This document shows positions 21,445 to 34,419 of a stretch of DNA of 64,000 nt, one piece after another; positions within the stretch are counted from its first letter, which is position 1, and every line of letters starts with the position of its first letter. A program made the translations under genes and the position numbers. Origin of the DNA: Aquatica leii (taxonomy: Eukaryota > Arthropoda > Insecta > Coleoptera > Lampyridae); NCBI GenBank assembly GCA_035610365.1, contig CM069432.1:234884104-234948103 (forward strand), given 5' to 3'. The notes beneath the pieces are model-generated. The model was not told the origin of the DNA, did not search any database, and saw nothing but the letters and a program-made list of their open reading frames with translations.

Positions 21445-24400
21445 AAAATAAAATTTTGTTTTTCTTTTGAAAATAGGTTAATTGGAGCTCATCATTATTG
21501 TTTTGTGAATGGTTAAAGTAAAAATATATTAAACACACCGCGGTCTTTGTAAAAGGCCACTAGTAATATGAGGTACCATCGTGCTTAAAACGATTTAAGT
21601 ATTTTTAACTAAATGTCTACATGTACATTTTTAAATTAATTATTTGTTATAGTAATCTTTAAAACAATGTTTGGGGTAAAGGTCAACATCACATTTCTGA
21701 AACCTAAATTGCACTTTGTTATGACAACAGGCACATCTGGATTAGTTTAGTCGGTAGATGATTATATTGTCAAGTCTATCGTATCAAAAATTGACATGTG
21801 CATTATTGGACAATCTAGAACATCCTCGTTTAGAAGGTCTTTTTTGCGTTTCCAAAACAACCGCAATGCAATGTGTAGTGGAAAAAAAATACAAGTTTTG
21901 ATTAAAGTTCTGTAAAAACCAGTGTTCTGGCCCAAACAGTCAACTACTTCCACGTTCTTGTTATGACGATTTTTATCGACTTTTATATTTCTCCTCTCTT
22001 TTTGGGAGTACTTGATGGATCGGGTTGCAACACTTTGGCATTATCTGGCGATCCGTAAGCGATTTCAAATTGACTTTTTGTCCTTCCTTTTCGAATTTTA
22101 GTGTTGAAAACACTTATAGAATGCTGAATTCCAAAGTTGATGTAACTAAACGATGAAACGCTGAGATGAAACATAGCTGGAACTTGCGGTGGTGCCTAAT
22201 TTCACTTCATTTTCCGTATTTTTAGGATGCAGTGTTTGTTATTAAACAAAATATTCCTTATGATTTGTTTTATGTTATAAAAATATGATAAGTCTTAATT
22301 TTACTCAGCAGTGATCAAAAATAATTATAGTAATTGCCGAATTAGATCCGCATGAGCTTCCGCATTGTACGCTGCAAAAACGGTACAATATAGATGAAAA
22401 TTGCACATAAGCATTTTATTGAGCACAAAATTTACTACAAAATAGTTCGCAGGAGTAAATAATTATATCTAATAGTTTGAGAGTTACAAAATTTTAATGT
22501 AATGTAAGACATTTTCGTGCAACTTTGAACACTTGTATTTTCTAAACTATTGAAGGTAATTGGGACTTTTTTATAGTAAATTTTGTTTTTGATAAAAAAA
22601 ATTATGTGCAACTTTCCTTTATCTTGCACCGTTTTAAGGTAATAGTTTATTGTTTATTTTAAGTTATTAAGCAAATCATTTCAACACAAAAATTGTAGCG
22701 GTTAAGATGCTAGTAAAATATTACGACACCGACAAGGTTACCCTTAGCCGCAAAAAAAGCCGCGGTGGTCACCAAAAGCAACTCGAGCGAAACACACTTA
22801 ACCGATAATTTATGTTCAAATTTTAAAATTCGTAAACGAAATAATTTAATAAACCTGATTTATAAAGCTTTATAATCAAAACTATCAATAATTACTAATT
22901 TAAATCATAAACAATTTTACTGTAAAGTTATCAACATATGACGCAAGTATGAAAAATAAAATTTGAGTAAATTTTGAATGTTGAAATTGTATCAACAGTC
23001 AAGCAATTGTAAAAATTATTAGCGTTATAAATCTGTTAAGATTAGAGAAAGGATTCATGTTAAAGTTCATCTCTTTAATGCTTTTTTATAGTCAGTAGCG
23101 CATTTGTTTATTATTAATAGGAGAAAAAATTGTAAAATCGGTAAAAAAAAGAGAATTTAATAAAAAAGCAAGTGGATTATTTCACGTCGCAAAATGATTT
23201 TATTGCGAGTCCAATCTGCTGTAAGTTTTCTTTAGATATAACAAAGAACCGCGAACGCGACAAATTGTTTACAGAAATTCACAGTTTTTAAACTGTGGGT
23301 GCACATTTTCAAAGATAAAATCTCCACTTTGCTACTTTTACATCTGAAAAGATGTGGCAACGTAGCTCGAATCGTGTCATAATATTGGAGGCTGCAGAAC
23401 TATGAACCGCCATAAAACTCGGGTAAAATCCAGTATTTATTTAGGTTTGTTGTTTACTGAAAAATACACATCAACTAGTTAGAGTGTGGTAAAGCAATTC
23501 TCAGAAACCACGCAATATAAATTGTTTATTTAATCATTGAATGATTTATTTAATCCAAGCGTATTCAATCATAGTCTGGCTAAATTTCTGAAAGTTCCAG
23601 TTTAGCTCTAAAATTGATTGTGTCTATAATAAATGTTACATTTATCCGAATGCTTTCAAACGTATCTAAGCCAACAGAAAATAACAGTCAGTGGACGTGA
23701 ATCTCAATTTTTCGACTTTTCCTCCCATAACAAGCTTGTGAGCGCAATATTATTATTGGAGCTTTGCGAAGGTGACTTTTTCCCTTGAAAATGTTTTGTG
23801 TCAAATAAGGCTCGATGTTTTAAGATTTTGTTGCTTGCTTTGTGTTTCTTACCGTACATCACTTGGGAAAGAGAACCTAAGCGTTACCAACACAGCCCGA
23901 ATACCCATTTTTGTGCTTCTCTTGAAAAAAGATTAGACTAAAATACTCATTTTTGTGCTTCTGGAAAAATTTTCTATAAAAGATGTACCCTCCAGTTTGC
24001 AATCATTTCGCAATAAATTATTACATACTACTAAAGCTATAAATGGGAAACAACAGCCGAGATTGTTTGGAGTTTTTAATACTAATTCAATGCCGAGCAC
24101 AATTTCCGTTCCTCTTGCAGAGATAAAGTGCAAACAAATTGAACCAAAAAAATTGAAAAAAATTAGTGACGCCGGCCTATTTACATGCCATGATGTTTGT
24201 TCGAGTGCATGGATTTAAAATAATGCGATAGGGTTTTTCTTTAGATATGTCACTGGAAGCTATGCTTTATCAGCGCGCAGCAATTCTTGATAATGAACGG
24301 TCTCGCTTATAATTGGTTATGACAAAAAATCTCTATAAGTCATTAATGTTGCTGATTCATCATCTTCTAGCGATGAAGAGGTTATGGGAAACAATTTTCA

Positions 24401-25890
24401 GGCACTTCATGGATAAATGTTAAATACAAACAATTGGTACTTAATCGACTCTCGTTTAATATGTACCTAGAATACTAGTTATTTGTGTTTTTTATTTTTT
24501 TATTATTTATGTATGCATTCTTATTTTTGAAAATTGTAATAAACCTTGTTCATTATATTACGTAGGTAATATTGTGATTGTTTTCAACACCTTCCGATAA
24601 TTACAAGATTTGGGATATCTGTGAATTTTTTTATGAGGTATCGGGTATAAACTAAGTCTATTTTATCTGAGTTTACCTGTCGTGGATAAAATATCTAATA
24701 AAAAAAGACTTGTAAAACAATTATAAAAATAAAAGTAAAATTTTCTTTTCGGTTTTAATTATTTTAAAACATCGTCAAAATGTAAAACTGCGGTGACGTC
24801 CTATCGTTAAATCCAACACAATAATTTCCACGTATAAATTATTTAGTTGGGGGTATCTATAATATAGAATCATAGCTTCATCTAATTATTACTTATCAAA
24901 AGAAAACTTATTCAAAGCATTTAACAGTGGTGTAATTTTGAAAAATTTATCTTTTTCATTCCAATCATTATTGTCGCAGCAAATAAAGTTTTACATTATA
25001 TGTGTGAATCTATTACGTAAATGGATAAACTTATTGCGGCCGTCGTCAGCTGTTCTCTAGTACACTTTGCTTTGCTACACCAACATAGTCACTGACTATC
25101 AATACTCTAATAAAAAAGTGAATGTGGTATCAGCAGGACGGGTATTGTACTTACAGTAAGTAAGTTTCCACTGGTGCCACGTAATTGGTAAAATTATTAA
25201 GTGTTGAATTATTTGTTTATTCAAACAACTTAGTTGATGTTACTACTCTATCAATTCTGCAATTTCTAAAATATATTGATCCTCCTTCACGATGTTGAAA
25301 GCAGTACATCTTTTTTAATATTATTATGGTTACTATCAACCACCGTATCAGAGCCTTTATTTTTACCATCATTGGTGTCAATAATTTCTATTAGAGTACG
25401 TAATTGCTACACAGGAAGATTTATCAGTTCTGCAAAGTTTTTCTCGCCAGAATTCTAGTCAATGTGGTCTTCATTGGCGTTGCCAATAAAGATGTATCAA
25501 TGTATTTACGGGCGGATAAAAACCTTCTGCTTCAATTATACAATTTTCCGTTTCAATCAAAAGCTCATGTAGATCACAAACCTTTTCTAACAACTAGAAT
25601 AGTTAATAAACAACTAAAAAATACCAAAAACAAGAAATATTTATGATCATTATATATTTTTTTTTGTTTTTTTTTAACACTGACAAACTTACAAAAAATG
25701 TATGCATTAATTGCATAGCGGTTGCAAATGTCAGCTACCATTAGTGACAAAAAAATTAGCAATTCCATTTTTAGTTTGAAAGCAGTTGCGATTTCAATTA
25801 GGTAAATAAGTAAAAATTTAATTTGGAAAAAATATACTAATTTAACATAAATCGTAACATATTTCTATGAATTCATGTGGTAAATCATTA
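21445..25890. other. Gene-poor DNA with one unassigned ORF region
   Basis: No known domain was recognised. The stretch 23955-24218 (plus) encodes 87 residues starting MLLEKFSIKDVPSSLQSF, with a Lys/Ser-rich composition more protein-like than its surroundings. A further frame near 24355 reads DSSSSSDEEVMGNN. These might be scraps of one old transposon gene, but nothing identifies the family. Around 22735-22800 composition is briefly GC-richer (GCCGCGGTGGTCACC) without a matching end. Confidence 0.4.
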
Positions 25891-26130
25891 TATAATTTTA
25901 AACTTCAAAAGTGTTTGATGGCAGAGCCATCTCATAGTGTGATTTTACTATGTGCCTAAAGTTTACTGTAAATAGCTTGAAACGGTAGTGACACGGTAAA
26001 ATTAGTTTAACACCCGCGAAATTCAAAATATGCTTTGTATAATTCGTCGGGATAAAACCACAACGTAAAAGGACATTGGGGGTAAGCAATGTCAATGCAA
26101 TGTGCAAACGCCACCAGAGACTACTGGACG

Positions 26131-26164
26131 GTAGTTCACTTTGGTGGTCGCCAGAGTGAACTAC
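26131..26164. repeat. Hairpin with 14-bp arms
   Basis: GTAGTTCACTTTGG and CCAGAGTGAACTAC are inverted with one mismatch around a 6-nt loop (TGGTCG). The surrounding 200 bp is GC-richer than average. It could be the end of a foldback-type element or a chance hairpin. Confidence 0.5.
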
Positions 26165-26649
26165 TTTTAAACCTTTGTTCAAAAGGGAATTTTATAATTT
26201 TCGATTTTGAAAACTTTAACAATCTAAAGTCACATCGGCTTCTCGTGTTATGTGAAAGTATATAACAGTTCGTATCACTAATTTTGACATGTATTTGGAA
26301 GCAAATCATTAATTATTTTGTATACCAACATAAATGAATGGAAATACATCCGCTGCCTTACACTTAACCTTTGAATACAATCTAACATCATTGTGATTTT
26401 AGTATATTTTGAACAATGTAATATAATCCTTATTTATTTGTTGTTTGTGTAACCTTTCTAAGTCTGCTTTGTAACACATTAAGAATATACTACTACAAAA
26501 ATCAAAATATGGTGCGATAAGTGTTTTATAAACAGTAATTCGGGTATTAATCGTCAAGTTACTAATAATTGTTTGCTGCTTTTTACTTTTCCATAAGGAA
26601 AGTATAGCAATCCCATTTTTTTTCAAAAAATTATTTTTGCATAATCTTA

Positions 26650-27400
26650 CGTTTCAAGGTCTTCTGAATCGAAAAAATGTTTTTTTGACAAAAAAGTTTG
26701 GGTGTCTGTTTGTGTGTCTGTATGTATGTAGCGATGTACCTACGATAACTCTCGAACCAAAAGTCCTAGTAAATTGGAATTCGGTATGAAGCTAGCTTTT
26801 CATATTCTCTCGGTTCTATCAAAAAATGGGTCTGATAAAGAAACCGAAAGTAGGTATATCCGCCATTTTTAACAGTTTTTCTTATATCATTTTGTACGTA
26901 TATAAATTATTTTAATTATTTTAACAGTTTCTTATAGAGATCCTTCTTAACAATAAATTCAAATAATTTTTTTTTATAACATTAACAGATTATTAGATAT
27001 TTGATTTATAATTTCAAAGCAATTCATCAATATAATCTAGGTTCGAACTCTGCCTGCGACTTTTTTTTAGAATAAAAATTGATTTACTAAGAAGTAAAGC
27101 AATATCGAGGCGCACAAATATAGGTGTTAGTGGATATGACAACATAACCTCAATTTACCATATTTCGGTTATATTAATGAAATCGATTAGAAAAACCTTC
27201 AAAAAAATTATAGCATGCTAGGAAGTAAATACAATCGTGTAAATATCACTTCAAAGTGGGTAGGAAAAAAATTTAAATAAAAATTGTCTAATGTATAATA
27301 CTTAGTAGTTTTTCTTTTAAACAAATAAAATCATAAACCCAAGTTTTCTGAATTCTTTATATTCTTTTGATTTGGATGTTTTTCTTCAATTTAAAAATAA
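26650..27400. mobile_element. Insertion inside the LINE, unclassified
   Basis: The LINE reading breaks after SLHNFSI near 27410 and resumes with GIAILSLWKSKK near 26620. That leaves about 750 bp of unrelated DNA where adjacent LINE sequence is expected. The insert holds a TGTCTGTATGTATGTA-type simple repeat (26700-26735) and CGATAACTCTCGAACC, phrases often seen in insect repeats. A GGTTCGAACTC box followed by a T-run occurs near 27041. No paired ends were identified. Confidence 0.5.
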
Positions 27401-28473
27401 AAAATATGTAAGTTCCTTATAGAAAAGTTGTGAAGTGACCACACCAGTTTTTTTAATACGTAATTCACATGGCTACTGAAATTTAGATTCTGATCTAAAG
27501 CTACTCCTAAATATTTAATTTGTTCAACCTGTTCTAATTCTGTATTTTCTATTTTTATTTTTGTTGTTTTGACATTATTATTGGATATTTGGTATTGTCT
27601 TACTTTTCAGCACATTTGATTTCTTCTCGTTTTATTGTAAACAATTTGCAATACATAATTTCTAATTCTGAGTTTAATTTCATAATAGCTTAATGTACAT
27701 TTTTGTAGTAATTGATACTAGGGTATTATCTGCAAACAAATTAATATTACAGCACTTAAGATTAAGGTCTATATCTTTAATATAAATTAAAAAGAGAAAT
27801 GGCCTTAATACTGATCCTTGAGATACACCTAAATTATTCTGAATTGGTACAGACTCGTAATTTTGGTACGTACTGGTCTGAGTACGAGATTCCAATCAAG
27901 TTTTGAATCAATTAAGTTTGGTGCTTTTTATTCCATATTAGTCAAGCTTATTTATAAATTTGTGTCTGTCGATAGTTTTAAAAGCTCTTTTATAGTCTAA
28001 GAACACTGCACTATTACCCACGTCAATTTCAGATTCCCATTTTGTCAACACAAGATTTAATACTGTTTCACACGATTGTTTACTTTGAAAAACAGATTGA
28101 TTTTTACTAATTATATCATATTATTTCAGAAAGCACAGTAACTGTTCCTTATCAACTGATTCTAATATTTTTTCGTACACTAGTAATGTATTGATAGGTC
28201 GAAATTCTTCACATCTTATCGTATTTTTAATTTTATGTGTAGGTATGATTTTTGATTCTTTCCAACATTTACGATACTTTTCTACTTGTTAAAGATTTGT
28301 TTATTAGGGTACCATTGCATTACTGATTTCTGGCAATGCATCTGTAATACTTGTTTTGTAATGTGATCTGTTCCTTACTTACTAAAATTTTCTTCAAGTC
28401 TTGCTTAAATTTGAAATTAAAGTTTGATTTTAATATTGGACCTTGTTTGTAGTTTGCTGGGAGTTGGTGTATA

Positions 28474-29109
28474 CAGTAAAACCTCTATTAACGAACACCT
28501 CTGAACAACTGACACTTCTCGTCAACAACCAATTTCTTATTCTTCAAACTTGCTACTTACAAGACTATATAGCAAACACCTCTCAATAACGCACCCTCTA
28601 TAGAACGAACGCGGATACTAAAATTTACATTTTGCCTTAAGATTTACCTCTGTATAACGTAACCCTAAAATATTATTTTAATAATATTGGAAGATGAATA
28701 GGAATACATACTTGTATGTAGTTTTAATAATTACAGGTATAAGTTTATGCTAATGACCTGTCAATCACTAAAACCTGTGTTAGGACTTTTTAGATGTTCC
28801 AGGAAAACTTATTTCAGTATATATTTATTTAAATACGTAAATCATTTTGTTTTTATCGTATTTTTTTTTATTTGTTTGTTTTTTGTATTCAAATAAAGTG
28901 CGTTTTTAAGTAGTAGTTTACGTGCAGTATTCAGTGAAGATGTCTCAGAATAAACGAAAGTTTTTATCGCTAAAAAATCGCAGTGTAAATAATATTTATT
29001 TAAAATATAGGTTTACGCAATTAAATTGAACCCTCTGTTTAGCGGACACTTCTCTATAACGGACAATATTTCCTACCCTGTAGTTGTCGGTTATTGAGAG
29101 GTTTTACTG
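28474..29109 (+). mobile_element. Tigger/pogo-type MITE (636 bp)
   Basis: Ends are CAGTAAAACCTCTATTAACG on the left and the inverse of CAGTAAAACCTCTCAATAAC on the right: CAGT-type ends as in pogo/Tigger elements. A TA lies immediately before the left end; the right flank TT looks like a mutated TA. Near 28939 a start codon opens MSQNKRKFLSLKNRSVN, the N-terminus of a Tigger transposase, cut short. It is therefore a deletion derivative of an autonomous Tigger rather than an unrelated MITE. Inserted in the LINE. Confidence 0.85.
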
Positions 29110-30596
29110 TTCTCTTATTTATGTGAGTAATACTGCTTACACAATATTTGTTAAATTTATTTGATATTTCCTCTAAGTTACTAAGTTCTACGTTGTCAAA
29201 TATTATACTAGTTTGTTTATCGCTTGTCCATTGATTAATTGTTTAATTTAGCAATTTTATAAAGTTTGTCTCTTTTTTTGGAGATTACGTAGATCTATTG
29301 TAAACCAGGTGTTATTTGTTCGTGTTTTGATAGTTTTTTTATTTATTAGGTCATTTACTGCCTAACACAACGTTTGAACTGTCATTTGCTATTTAATCCA
29401 TCTGTCGATTTTGCACATTCCAATTGTGATGACTCAGTAGAAAGTAGGTTTTGTTGTGAATATTTTTTATAGCAATTTTTTTGCAATCTATAAACTTTTT
29501 ATGTAATGCGCCTATATTTATATCTATTATATTATTATCAGTTATTTTTGGTTCATTTAATACAACAAATCTTAACTTATTTACGTTTCTAATGACTAGG
29601 TCAACTATTGTGCGGCTATTTTCTGTTGTACGCGTAAATTCGTCAACAATGTGTTACATTCCTAGGCTTCTAATAACTTGTATTAATTTTGACCTATAAA
29701 AACTTTGTTTGCACACTTTTATATTAAAATCCCCTATAATTATAATCCGACTGTTTTCCGGAATTTTATCTTCACAGCACTTTTTAAAATGTTCTGTGAA
29801 AATAGCATCACTTGAACTTGGTAAGTGATACGGCACTGTCTAGAATCCTATCTAGAATCCTCTTATTATGTTAATTGATATTAACCAATAGTTATTGTAA
29901 AATGCGAAATTAGTGATTACAGTATACAGGATTTTATTACTTATAACTATTTCAACCCCTCCAGTTTTCGTTTGTGTATTACACCGGATTAATGCATATT
30001 CTGAAAAATTTAATTCACAGTGTTGCATGTCCTCAGTTACACAAGTTTGACTTAATAATAACAAATTTGGTGTCCTATCTTGAATTAGGATTTCTACATA
30101 GTTCTTAAAAATCCTTTTTCCTTTAACTATTACGGATATATCACTTTTTAATTTTTTTTTCATTCACTGTGATTTGTTGATTAACATTGTCAATCTTCTC
30201 ATTCTGCTTATGAACCTCAGCTTCAGATGTTTTAGTGCTTTTATGTCATCTAAAATAATGCCATATCACTTTTTCTATCTAGTCGGTGTTCACAAAACTA
30301 ACCAAAATTACGTTTAGCTATCAACAGGCCGTAATCGTTGGTAGTAACGTTACCACATTTGTAATGATACATCGTATCACAAATTCCTGCACAATAAACA
30401 ATGTTATCACGTTAGGTCAACATTACATTTTGCATAAGTTGCTGCTTTCGACATTTTTATAGTTTACTCTAGTAATGCACTTTAGGGTTTTATCAGTTTC
30501 AATTAATTTTCAACTTAATTTAATCACTACTTACATAGCACACATAAACATGTATGCACTCCGCCCAGGTTACACACGTTTAAACAAGACAAAGCC

Positions 30597-31300
30597 ATGA
30601 AAAATAAAATTATAAATTTGAGTAGCCTTCAATTTCACAAAGAAAACCTTAACATCTTAAATAACATATTAAGGAAGAATAACTATCCAAAAAATATATT
30701 AAACAAAATACTTTCTAATACTAACATAACTATCGTGATCCCGCCACCAACTAACCTACCTACAACTAATCTTAATACGACCCCTAACACCAATCCTACC
30801 ACTAACCTTAATACTAACATCACTTATATGAAAATAATTAATGTCCCAAGTTTAACAAATAGAATCATGCCGATTTTAAAAACAAATAACATCAAAATAG
30901 CAATATACAATAATAACACCATCTATAATACACTGTACACCAAAACTAAAGACAAAACAAACACAATATTTTACCGAAAAAGATTTAAAAACATTGATGT
31001 TCGTTCTGCTTACGAAGGCTATGTTATATCGGCCAAACCAAACAAAAAGTAAAAAATCGGATTAATAACCGTCGTTATGATTCCAAACAAAAAAAGCAGA
31101 CACAGCATTAGCAGTCCATCACATTAACACTGGACATACCTTCGATTTCAACAATCCTACAATTTTAGATGTTGAAAATAATTTCAAAAAAAGGTTAGTA
31201 TCGGAAATGATATACATCAACATATATAAAAACAACATTAATTTCAGTAACAAGCTATATATGTTTGAATCAAGAAAAACGATCGTAAATACAACAGGTG
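30597..31300 (+). mobile_element. Penelope-like element fragment D
   Basis: The plus strand reads LNNILRKNNYPKNILNKIL, a Thr/Asn/Pro-rich spacer (residues 55-75), then VPSLTNRIMPILKTNN, IAIYNNNTIYNTLYTKTKDK. The same-strand continuation contains HHINTGHTFDFNNPTILDVE and RLVSEMIYINIYKNN, the distal part of a PLE GIY-YIG endonuclease. The order matches the region from the end of the reverse transcriptase to the end of the nuclease, with the nuclease core itself not recognisable. The Thr/Asn-rich insert is unusual and resembles microsatellite-driven expansion (AACCT/AATACTAAC units). Fossil copy. Confidence 0.7.
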
Positions 31301-31304
31301 ACAG

Positions 31305-33230
31305 AAAAGTTGATTAGCTAATGTTTTACAAATATTTTTGAATTTGCATTCAGTGTATATTGTTTGTTTAACTTTAATGTCCGTCGTTTTTCTTTGTATA
31401 TACATTTAAATTATTTTAATCATTGACTTAATTTTATGTTAACTAGAATAAGTAACTTATTAGACGGTATGCTTGTTGGACCAGTGGATAAAAAAACACA
31501 AAATATTACTGAGTTCTCAATTTTATACTATGACATTTCAATTTTTTTATAATGTTTTTGCCATTTATTCTTTATAGATAAACATTTTTATTTTAATTGA
31601 TTATTAAAATAAAATCAAAATTTATTAAATAACAAAAACAGTTTGAAAAATATTTAACCTAAGAGTTATTTTTTGTAACATTGCCGAGGTCTTGAAATTA
31701 GTTAAAACTCATGAAGCACTGTACGACTGCTAAAATATTTTCCAAACATTTGTACAGTAATAACATTAACATTTTTAATTATTTTAGATGACGTGTAATG
31801 TTTTGTATAGGTTTCAAATTTGAAAATACTTAACGTTTGCAGTATTATTTGTGATGATTTCAACATTGACTAAAGTCAATCCGTTGGTCTGACAACTGGA
31901 ACTTACTATCAACCTTATATATTATACTTTTGCACAAAGATGCACTTTGTGTGACACTGTTTTTCGAAAAAAACAGTTGCACAAAGTAGTCATTATGCAA
32001 AATAGAGAAATCAACAAGAAACATTGCGTTAAACAACCGAAATAAATGTATTTATCGGTATATACATTTCTTTACTTGAGGATGCTAAAGAATTTTAACT
32101 ATCCATATCATAATAAAAACAATTTTTCAATAAGAATATTTATGTCTCTAAACTCTTTCCTTTACAAGTGGTGATGTAATAAAATCTTTTGAGATTTTGA
32201 TGTATATTTTAATTAAACTTTTATATATAGTATATAATGCAGCATTATTTTCTACTACCAGTAGCTTTAAATCAAATCGAGCTGAATTATTGAATATATG
32301 TACATACCATACATACCAACGCTGACTGAATAATATCGAAACGGACGCCCTAATGTGAAATTTTGTCGTTTACAACATTACAATGGTTCGTAAACAGCAA
32401 TCGCAACCACCAAGAATTGATAAAATTATTTTATAACGAAATTTATAATTACAGCTGTTATAGATTAAATTAAAACTATCATTTACGTTTAAGTCGTTGT
32501 CAAATAGTCATAACAAAACGTAATTGAAATATTATTTAAAAATGTATTTTTCATATGTTTTAAACGAGTATTTTAGAAAAAAATTCTTAGAATAATTTTA
32601 GCAAGTTTTAATAAACTTCTAATCAATAAATAAGGATATACCAATATCAATTTAATACTTTGAAGAACATTTAATTTTGTATTAGTGATCTATTTGAAGC
32701 CGATGTACTTTTCACGTAATAAAGGCAAAGAAAACTGTATTTAAAAGTAATGTTTAAAAGTTAATTTTATTAAATAGTTTTTCAGTATTTAGTATTTACA
32801 AAAACTGAATATTTTAGCGTAGTATATGAAATAGACTCTAAGTTTAAAAGTTTGTTTTCTTTTATAACCAACTTTTTTTTGTATTTTACCAAAATCTTTA
32901 AAACACTTTTTTTGTTAGCATTTTTTTTAAATTAGGTTGTTTCTAATTTCTTCTTTTTTGGTTCTTTAAAATATTCATTTTTGACAATTAAATTTGTTTC
33001 ATATAAGTTAACTTTATTTCAGTTTTTATTTAAAAACAATAACTACATTATTTATATTCACTCATTTTTTCTTTTTTTTTCTGTTTTTTACCTTAAATTT
33101 AATAATTTACTTTTTTTCTAGTTTTTGTATCAAGTTTATTGTTTATTAAACAATAAAATAAAATGTATTTTGATTTTTACTCTACATCAGTTTTTGTTGA
33201 AGTATTAAATTATTAAAATAAAACGCTTTA
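31305..33230. other. AT-rich DNA, nothing recognised
   Basis: No ORF with known domain. Long T-rich and A-rich runs, especially 32860-33140. No transposon ends seen. Confidence 0.55.
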
Positions 33231-33239
33231 AAATTTTAA

Positions 33240-33560
33240 ATATTAATTTCAAATTAAATATCAAGTCAGTGATTGTGACAGTTGTCATTAGTTTAATATA
33301 ATTAAACATTCTTCATCAAGTTTTTTTTGCTAAACTTACTAAAATTGTTTAAAAACATTATTACTTTAAGCATTAATTATATCTAAAATATATTTAATTC
33401 AGTAAGATTCACAAGCGCAAACTTAAAATAACTTTCATTTTTAAAATCAAATTAATCTGTTTAATGAACGATTTAAAATCTTAAAATAGCAATAAATAAA
33501 ATCTCTTGTTCTTGGCAGATAGTTCGCAAACTTTTTTTCTTTAAGACTGTTACAGAATTA
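33240..33560 (+). repeat. Direct repeat R3, copy 1
   Basis: It aligns with 33935-34305 in the same orientation. Common blocks include ATCAAGTCAGTGATT, GACAGTTGTCATTAG, TTGTTTAAAAACATTATTA, AAGCATT, AATAAAATCTCTTG and AAACTTTTTTTCTTT. Divergence looks like 15-20% with small gaps. The two copies flank the hairpin at 33751-33866. Confidence 0.75.
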
Positions 33561-33750
33561 TCAGCTATAATACCCCTAGAGCATTGATAATACCGAGATA
33601 ATTTTGTCTTAGAGACTGTTGAAAGCGTGTTTCTTGGTAATATCACGAGGTCGACAAAATTTTGAGTATTTATCAATGCTTTGGTTGCTAAGTAAATACG
33701 TCATAACAGACACTGACACGTAATAACTAGCACGTAATAATAGTATATTA

Positions 33751-33866
33751 TATATCAAGGTTGAGAAGTGCATCATTATAACCTAAGCGATAGATTATAT
33801 CGTGAGACACTAAGCGTCGATATAAATCACGCAGGTTATAATGAACTTCTCAACCGTGGTATATAT
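33751..33866. repeat. Imperfect inverted repeat with ~33-bp arms
   Basis: The left arm contains GGTTGAGAAGTGCATCATTA and the right arm the inverse of GGTTGAGAAGTTCATTATAA, with outer TATAT continuations. The 48-nt interior (GCGATAGATTATATCGTG...) is itself partly palindromic. It lies between the two R3 copies. The flank TTTTTTCCACTACTAG recurs in the inverted repeat at 34.5 kb, linking the two structures. Confidence 0.65.
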
Positions 33867-33934
33867 ACAATTTTTTCCACTACTAGAACTATTAAAACCT
33901 TTCTACCTATTACTAAATCAAATTAAAAATTTAA

Positions 33935-34305
33935 GATAATAATTTTAAATTAAAAATCAAGTCAGTGATTATGACAGTTGTCATTAGTTTAGAAATAATT
34001 TTGACGTAATTCTTAATTGTGATTTAAAACACAAAAATAAACAGATAACGTAAGCTTTTATTGCTAAAGTTGTTGAAATTGTTTAAAAACATTATTATTT
34101 TAAGCATTGATTATATCTAAAACATATTTAGTTCAATAATATTCACATTTATTTAAGCGCGAACTTCACAACTTACTTTTTAAAATCAAATTAATTTATT
34201 AATTGAACGATTTGAAAGCTTAAATTAGTATTAAATAAAATCTCTTGCTCTTGGTACGCAGTTTCGTAAACTTTTTTTCTTTGAAACTATTGTAGTATTA
34301 TCAGA
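33935..34305 (+). repeat. Direct repeat R3, copy 2
   Basis: Second copy of the R3 unit, about 690 bp downstream of the first. It contains an insertion near 34010-34060 absent from copy 1. Confidence 0.75.
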
Positions 34306-34419
34306 AAATGTAAATATGTTCATTATTAACTACTAGTTAATAATGAAATATTATTTACCTGCGCTTAAAAAAGTACAACTTCACGACCTACTATTATACG
34401 TAATAATGCAAGTGTATAC

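Larger units (their letters stand above)
26399..30165 (-). mobile_element. APE-type LINE, nearly full ORF2 span, broken
   Basis: Read on the minus strand from 30163: an endonuclease N-terminus (TPNLLLLSQTCVTEDMQH, then RCNTQTKTGGVEIVI), YHLPSSSDAIFTEHF and IIIIGDFNI (the catalytic GDFN motif) near 29830-29700. The reverse transcriptase follows: LGVSQGSVLRPFLFLIYI near 27840, FADNTLV near 27735 (the FADD box changed to FADN), KYLGVALDQNLNFSSHV near 27490, and YKTLIAPYFDFCSSIF near 26530. This is the domain order of an APE-type non-LTR retrotransposon; the clade (I/Jockey group or CR1-like) is not settled. Many stops and frame changes make it dead. It carries two later insertions (26.65-27.4 kb and 28474-29109), which explain its stretched domain spacing. 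Confidence 0.85.

Noticed and set aside
27036-27070. GGTTCGAACTC box followed by a T-run, as in a tRNA or SINE
   Set aside because: No A-box or folded tRNA upstream; it is inside an insertion in the LINE and could be chance.
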